Assembly (NCBI RefSeq): GCF_001708445.1
Contig: NZ_CP015637.1
Span: forward strand, 2,295,001 to 2,359,000
Direction: 5' to 3'
DNA: 64,000 nt
Source: Pseudomonas fluorescens
GTDB taxonomy: Bacteria > Pseudomonadota > Gammaproteobacteria > Pseudomonadales > Pseudomonadaceae
The notes under the pieces are model-generated. The model saw only the letters and a list, made by a program, of their open reading frames with translations. It did no database searches and was not told where the DNA came from. The translations under genes and the position numbers were made by a program. Numbering within the stretch: the stretch's first letter is position 1; every line of letters begins with the position of its first letter. Of the stretch, positions 60,701 through 64,000 are shown piece by piece.

Positions 60701-63700
60701 GGCGCCGGCCGCCGACACCTTGCAACTGGCCGGCGACTTCTTCAATAAGGGCTTCTCGGCCTATGACATTACCGGCAATGAAGGGCTGCTGGTCACCGAT
60801 GGCACCCAGGTGGATGTCACTACGCCGGTCTACCGTTTGGGCGAACAGACATCCGGCGTTTCGAGCGGCAGCGACCCGGCCGCTGCCCTTGAGCGCTGGA
60901 CGCCAGCGTTGTACCAGGAAAACCCGACCCAAGGCGTATTGAACCAGCGCCTGGGTGCCAGCTTGAGCTTGACCGCGGGTCATCAGGACTCCACTGCGGC
61001 CGACCTGGCCACCACGACCCTGACCGTAGGCCAAGGCGCGGTGATCAATGTCGACCCCGGCCAGGGCATCAACCTGCGCAGCGTCGGCCAGCTGACGATG
61101 AACGGTACTCTCAATGCCTGGGGCGGGAGCGTCAGCCTCGGCGGCCTGACGGTGGGCAGCTCCGAAGCGACGAATGCCGTTGGCCATGGCCGCTCGATTT
61201 GGGTGGGCGAGAACGCGCTGATCGACGTGGCGTCGCGGGCGGTTACGGCGGTGAACAACCGTGGGGGGGTCTACGGTCAGGTGCGCAGTGGCGGCAAGAT
61301 CAGCATCGGCGGCGATATCGACCTGGCGACCGGCATTGCCAAGGCCAGCGACCTGTTTGTGGTGGTGCGCAAGGGCGCGCGCCTGGATGCTTCGGGTGCC
61401 CAGGCGGCGCTGGACATTCCAGGCCAGGGCCGGGTGTTGGTCGCGAGCAAGGGCGGCAGCATCAGCTTGGCCTCCAACAATGGCCTGTACCTGGACGGCA
61501 GCGTTGTCGCCCGGGCCGGTGGTGCGGGGGCGGCGGGCGGTAGTTTGTCGCTGGCGCTGGAAAGCCCGTATTACGCCAAGAGTACGGTCACCGACAGGGT
61601 GCTCAATGTGCGCGAGCTGGTGATCAGTCAAGTCCATCAAGACAGCCTCTTACCGGGTACCGCCGATGCCGCGGCTGCGAGCCTGGAATACGGTCATGGC
61701 CGCCTTGGGGTGGATCAGGTCAGCGCTGGTGGTTTTGACAACCTGGCTTTGCTCAGCAACGGCCTGTTGAGTTTTGACGGCGACGTGGCGTTGAACATGG
61801 GCCAGAGCCTGCGCCTGTACAGCGGCGCCATGGGCCTGACTGAAAACGCTGCCGCTAATGCCCGTATCAACCTGTCGGCGCCTTACCTGTTGTTGGCGGG
61901 CATCCTTGCGCCGCTGGATCCCACAAAGGACCAATACCTGCATCCGGTGTTGACCTCAGGCATGTCGCGACGCGCCAGTCAGGCGGTATTCAACGCCGGT
62001 GGCAACCTGATCGATGTGCGCGGCAATGTGCTGATGGGCAACAAGAGTGATCTGACGCTGGCCGATGGCAGCCTGGTGACTGTCGACCGTCGCGGTTTCG
62101 ACGATGTACAACTGACGAGCCAGGGCGACCTGCGCTTCTTGGCCGGTGCCGATGCAAACGTGATTGCCCAGGGCATCAGCACACAACTGATGACCCGGGG
62201 GGACATGACCCTGAGTGCCGCACAGCTGTACCCCGCGACCGAAGTCGGGGCGCGGGTGATCGCCGGTTACCTGGACGGTCTCAGCAACAATGGCACCGGC
62301 TTCAACTACGACCCGACGCGTACCTTGACCATTGCACGCACCGGTGACAGCCAGAGCGCCACGCCGTATTCGGCGTTCGGTCGCCTGCAATTGGGCGGCC
62401 CTACCATCAAGCAGGGCGGGGTGATACGCGCGCCCCTGGGGCTGATCGAAATTGGCAGCCTGGGCTCCAGTCGTGTCGAATTGCTGCCCGGCAGCCTTAC
62501 CTCGGTGAGTGGCAAGGGGTTGGTGCTGCCCTATGGCGGCACGGTGGATGGGCAGGTTTATAAGTACAACGGCAAGACGGTGACGTTCATCGGCCAAGGA
62601 GGCTCAGCCCTCAACGGCACCCTTAATGTCGGCATGACGTTGGGCGGTGAGTCGGTGTTGGTGCGGCCTGGTGCTACCGTTGATCTGTCCGGCGGTGGCG
62701 AGCTGCTCGGGGCCGGGTTCATTTCCGGGCGCGGCGGCTCCACGGATGCGCGCTACAACCCGTTGGTGCAGTTCGGCGCAAATGGTGGCTTTGTGTTGCC
62801 GGGGCTGGGCACTAACCCGGTCTATGCGATTGTGCCCGGCGCGCAACCGGGCTACGCCCCGGTAGCACCGGAGGGTGGGGCCGTCGAGCCGCTTGTGGGC
62901 CAGCAGATCACGATCGGTGCTGGTGTGCCGGGGCTGGCGGCGGGCACTTATACGCTGATGCCGTCCACCTATGCCCTGATGCCGGGGGCGTTCAGGGTGG
63001 AAATCAACGGCCTGGCCGGCCTTGGCAGCCAAGGGGCAGCCCAACTGATGGGCAACGGCTCATGGTCCACTGCCGGGCAGCTGTCCATCGCCAACACCGG
63101 CATCAGCGACAGCATCGCGAGCCAAGTGATCCTGACCTCCGCCGATACCTTGCGCCGTTACTCCCAGTACAACGAAACCAGCTACGCGCAATTTGCCATA
63201 GCCGATGCCGCGCGGCTCGGTGTCCCACGGGCATTGCTGCCGGTGGATGCGAAGACCTTACAACTGGCCTTGCGCCTGGGGGCCGGGGCGGATGCTTTTT
63301 CGTTCCAGGGCAATGGTCGCTTCGAGGCCGCTGAAGGGGGGTACGGGGGTACCGTTGCGCTGATGAACGTAGACCACAGCGGTCTAGGCAACGACCTCGA
63401 AATCGTGGCTGCCGGCCGGGGCGCCACCAGTGGTTTCAACGGTATCACCGTGGATGCCGACAGCTTGAATTCGCTGGGTGCCGCGCGCCTGATGATCGGG
63501 GGGACGACAGTGGTCAACTACGGCCAGGCGGGCAACTACATAACCCTTGCCAACGGCACCACTGGCGCTCTCGTCTTGCGAGAGGGCGCGAGCCTGGCGG
63601 CGCCGGAAGTGTTCCTGGTGGCTTCCACCGGTTCCATCGTGGTGGAGCAGGGGGCGTCCATCAATACTATCGGGCGTGGCAAGGCCAGTTATGACGCGCG

Positions 63701-64000
63701 TGACGGTTTCATCTACAACCTGGCCAACACACTGGCGGTTTCCAACGGTTTGCTCAATGTGGTCGCAGCGGCGCAACCGGATGTCGGCCGCGGCATCCAG
63801 TTGGGGGTATGCAACAACGCGCCGTGCACTGGGCAGACCGCCCTGTACTCCGAAGGCAGCATTGTCGCCTTGACCGACAGCACCCTGCAGATGGGCGATC
63901 AGGTGCGTTATGGCACCCGTCACCTCAACCTGGGGCTGACCAGCATCAACGTTGGCAGCCCGCAAGCGCTGGCCGACGCCGCGGCGGGGAATCGCTTGCC
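57735..64000 (+). CDS. pdtA: Two-partner secretion exoprotein, PdtA-like giant adhesin (3' end outside window)
   Basis: At least 2088 codons, open to the right edge. AAGGAAG precedes ATG 57735. Long signal peptide ending GNAQA, an Ala/Gln-rich stretch (about 50-110), then the TPS/filamentous-haemagglutinin N-terminal domain with AILNWETFNVGRNTTVDFQQ and VNRNG (214-217). A long beta-helix of G/N/T/V-rich repeats follows. P. aeruginosa has PdtA (about 4200 residues) directly after hxc/lap, controlled by VreI; synteny supports orthology. The TpsB transporter would lie beyond the edge. Confidence 0.88.
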   Translation, partial: MVRCKSPVNLKAQETVLRLKPLAHAIALLMVAGNAQAATAFSSGWFADKGASQAATAARISAGQVPGVPTLNQQARVNQQMARSISNLNTSVAAIAAQQAAQAAGRQAAFGQVSTIPDGLGKGGLQVDNSLTQGWTNAKGPTQSQSGGKTTVSIEQTADKAILNWETFNVGRNTTVDFQQQASWAVLNRVNDPDARPSEIQGQINGAGTVMIVNRNGVVFNGTSQVNVRNLVAAAATITDEQFTQRGIYVDGTGTQPTFTDAAGKVQVQRGALIQTHTPSTSTDAGGYALLLGSEVDNAGTINTAKGQTTLAAGDSFYIRKGVGTAGNDRSTTRGNEVATSLKAGSNAGKVSNNGLIMASTGDITLTGHQVQQNGVALASTSVDTRGTIHLLNSATDTTGSVTLGEGSTTAILLDSSGSTALNSQQSNGLTKLDGTPANLITGLFNNLSAVADRTDQSRIEIVSGGTVDFQKGSITLATGGQVAVSATGRSLVRDGAMIDVSGAVGVKVSMEANNIKINVQGNEQRDAPVNRDSGQLINNDVWVDLRELVFVPAGTNGYATDRWYTAGGLLEVGGYLGTQGHSVGEWMAQGGTVTFTGKDVVTQKGAQINLSGGTVDVQAGYIQQTWLKGPDGRLYEVSRAPGDILYSGFYKGFEDTSKRWGQTEYYYNPMIAKQRRYESGYTVGRDAGKLVVGTTSAVLEGQLISDVFQGDRQTQAPNLNLDGYQQSQKAMAQRAQLIIGGYTPVYNKTTGTLRYALNGTAAEVLIDSNTQKIAEGLDLSTALPADRQGKLVLDSDQLNGYSLSAIKVGATQQITVNGALTVADGGDITLFGPGVNLNANLTAHGGSINAGNILSQVDPLKAGAVGDTILAGGGIVDVAGGVRLDTTGRWNNLLLDPANTAGVAYVNGGKVSLRSTANVNLATGSVVDVASGGTLGVNGTLTGGKGGDVTLAALGTLALDGEIRGYGVSGGGTLALQARQVQIGDSATAPAADTLQLAGDFFNKGFSAYDITGNEGLLVTDGTQVDVTTPVYRLGEQTSGVSSGSDPAAALERWTPALYQENPTQGVLNQRLGASLSLTAGHQDSTAADLATTTLTVGQGAVINVDPGQGINLRSVGQLTMNGTLNAWGGSVSLGGLTVGSSEATNAVGHGRSIWVGENALIDVASRAVTAVNNRGGVYGQVRSGGKISIGGDIDLATGIAKASDLFVVVRKGARLDASGAQAALDIPGQGRVLVASKGGSISLASNNGLYLDGSVVARAGGAGAAGGSLSLALESPYYAKSTVTDRVLNVRELVISQVHQDSLLPGTADAAAASLEYGHGRLGVDQVSAGGFDNLALLSNGLLSFDGDVALNMGQSLRLYSGAMGLTENAAANARINLSAPYLLLAGILAPLDPTKDQYLHPVLTSGMSRRASQAVFNAGGNLIDVRGNVLMGNKSDLTLADGSLVTVDRRGFDDVQLTSQGDLRFLAGADANVIAQGISTQLMTRGDMTLSAAQLYPATEVGARVIAGYLDGLSNNGTGFNYDPTRTLTIARTGDSQSATPYSAFGRLQLGGPTIKQGGVIRAPLGLIEIGSLGSSRVELLPGSLTSVSGKGLVLPYGGTVDGQVYKYNGKTVTFIGQGGSALNGTLNVGMTLGGESVLVRPGATVDLSGGGELLGAGFISGRGGSTDARYNPLVQFGANGGFVLPGLGTNPVYAIVPGAQPGYAPVAPEGGAVEPLVGQQITIGAGVPGLAAGTYTLMPSTYALMPGAFRVEINGLAGLGSQGAAQLMGNGSWSTAGQLSIANTGISDSIASQVILTSADTLRRYSQYNETSYAQFAIADAARLGVPRALLPVDAKTLQLALRLGAGADAFSFQGNGRFEAAEGGYGGTVALMNVDHSGLGNDLEIVAAGRGATSGFNGITVDADSLNSLGAARLMIGGTTVVNYGQAGNYITLANGTTGALVLREGASLAAPEVFLVASTGSIVVEQGASINTIGRGKASYDARDGFIYNLANTLAVSNGLLNVVAAAQPDVGRGIQLGVCNNAPCTGQTALYSEGSIVALTDSTLQMGDQVRYGTRHLNLGLTSINVGSPQALADAAAGNRL

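Noticed and set aside
1..64000. CRISPR array, tRNA, rRNA or prophage
   Set aside because: Repeats are palindromic and irregularly spaced; no cloverleaf, integrase or phage structural genes were seen.

Overview
The window is GC-rich chromosomal DNA from a member of the Pseudomonas fluorescens group. This rests on gene content (L-arabinose oxidation, vre/hxc/DING cluster, DyP peroxidase), on hundreds of bases of REP/REPIN repeats of the fluorescent-pseudomonad type, and on protein sequences. There is no rRNA, tRNA, CRISPR array or intact insertion sequence.

Layout. 1-9126: non-phosphorylative L-arabinose (and probably galactose) oxidation: sugar-acid dehydratase (cut by the left edge), MFS transporter, AraD1/FAH-like protein, alpha-ketoglutarate semialdehyde dehydrogenase, SMP-30 lactonase, AraF binding protein (without araG/araH), aldose 1-epimerase and an SDR sugar dehydrogenase. 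9910-14230: GST, Mug glycosylase, AraC regulator, MFS exporter, YghU-type GST. 14307-19207: a sugar/polyol operon (binding protein, TIM-barrel isomerase, Gfo/Idh/MocA dehydrogenase) with a clear sigma-54 promoter, divergent from an AcoR-type sigma-54 activator. 19548-22055: NemR-DJ-1-NemA electrophile-response operon. 22228-28071: GlxA-type regulator, small lipoprotein, GNAT enzyme, UppP, an unknown 660-residue protein with a PD-(D/E)XK-like motif, DyP peroxidase. 28122-32792: rhizopine-type mocD/mocE/mocF oxygenase system with an isomerase and a LacI regulator and operator. 33354-41589: quinone oxidoreductase, MFS, LysR, DoxX, alpha/beta hydrolase, outer-membrane porin plus a secreted VOC protein, alcohol dehydrogenase.

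42151-64000 is a syntenic block matching the P. aeruginosa PUMA3 regulon: vreA-vreI-vreR (periplasmic signal protein, ECF sigma, anti-sigma), the complete Hxc type II secretion system, a DING phosphate-binding protein (probable Hxc client) and the start of a giant two-partner-secretion adhesin (PdtA-like), which runs off the right edge. In P. aeruginosa this block answers phosphate starvation.

The most striking unexplained signal lies between genes. Eight copies of a roughly 130-230 bp interspersed element sit in six of the eight long spacers, usually joined to broken REP sequences. Comparing copies shows compensatory base changes in several hairpins, including one pairing that is maintained by three different sequences. 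A separate 136-bp element with 18-bp terminal inverted repeats and a 10-bp target duplication carries a REPIN inside it and has inserted into another REP.
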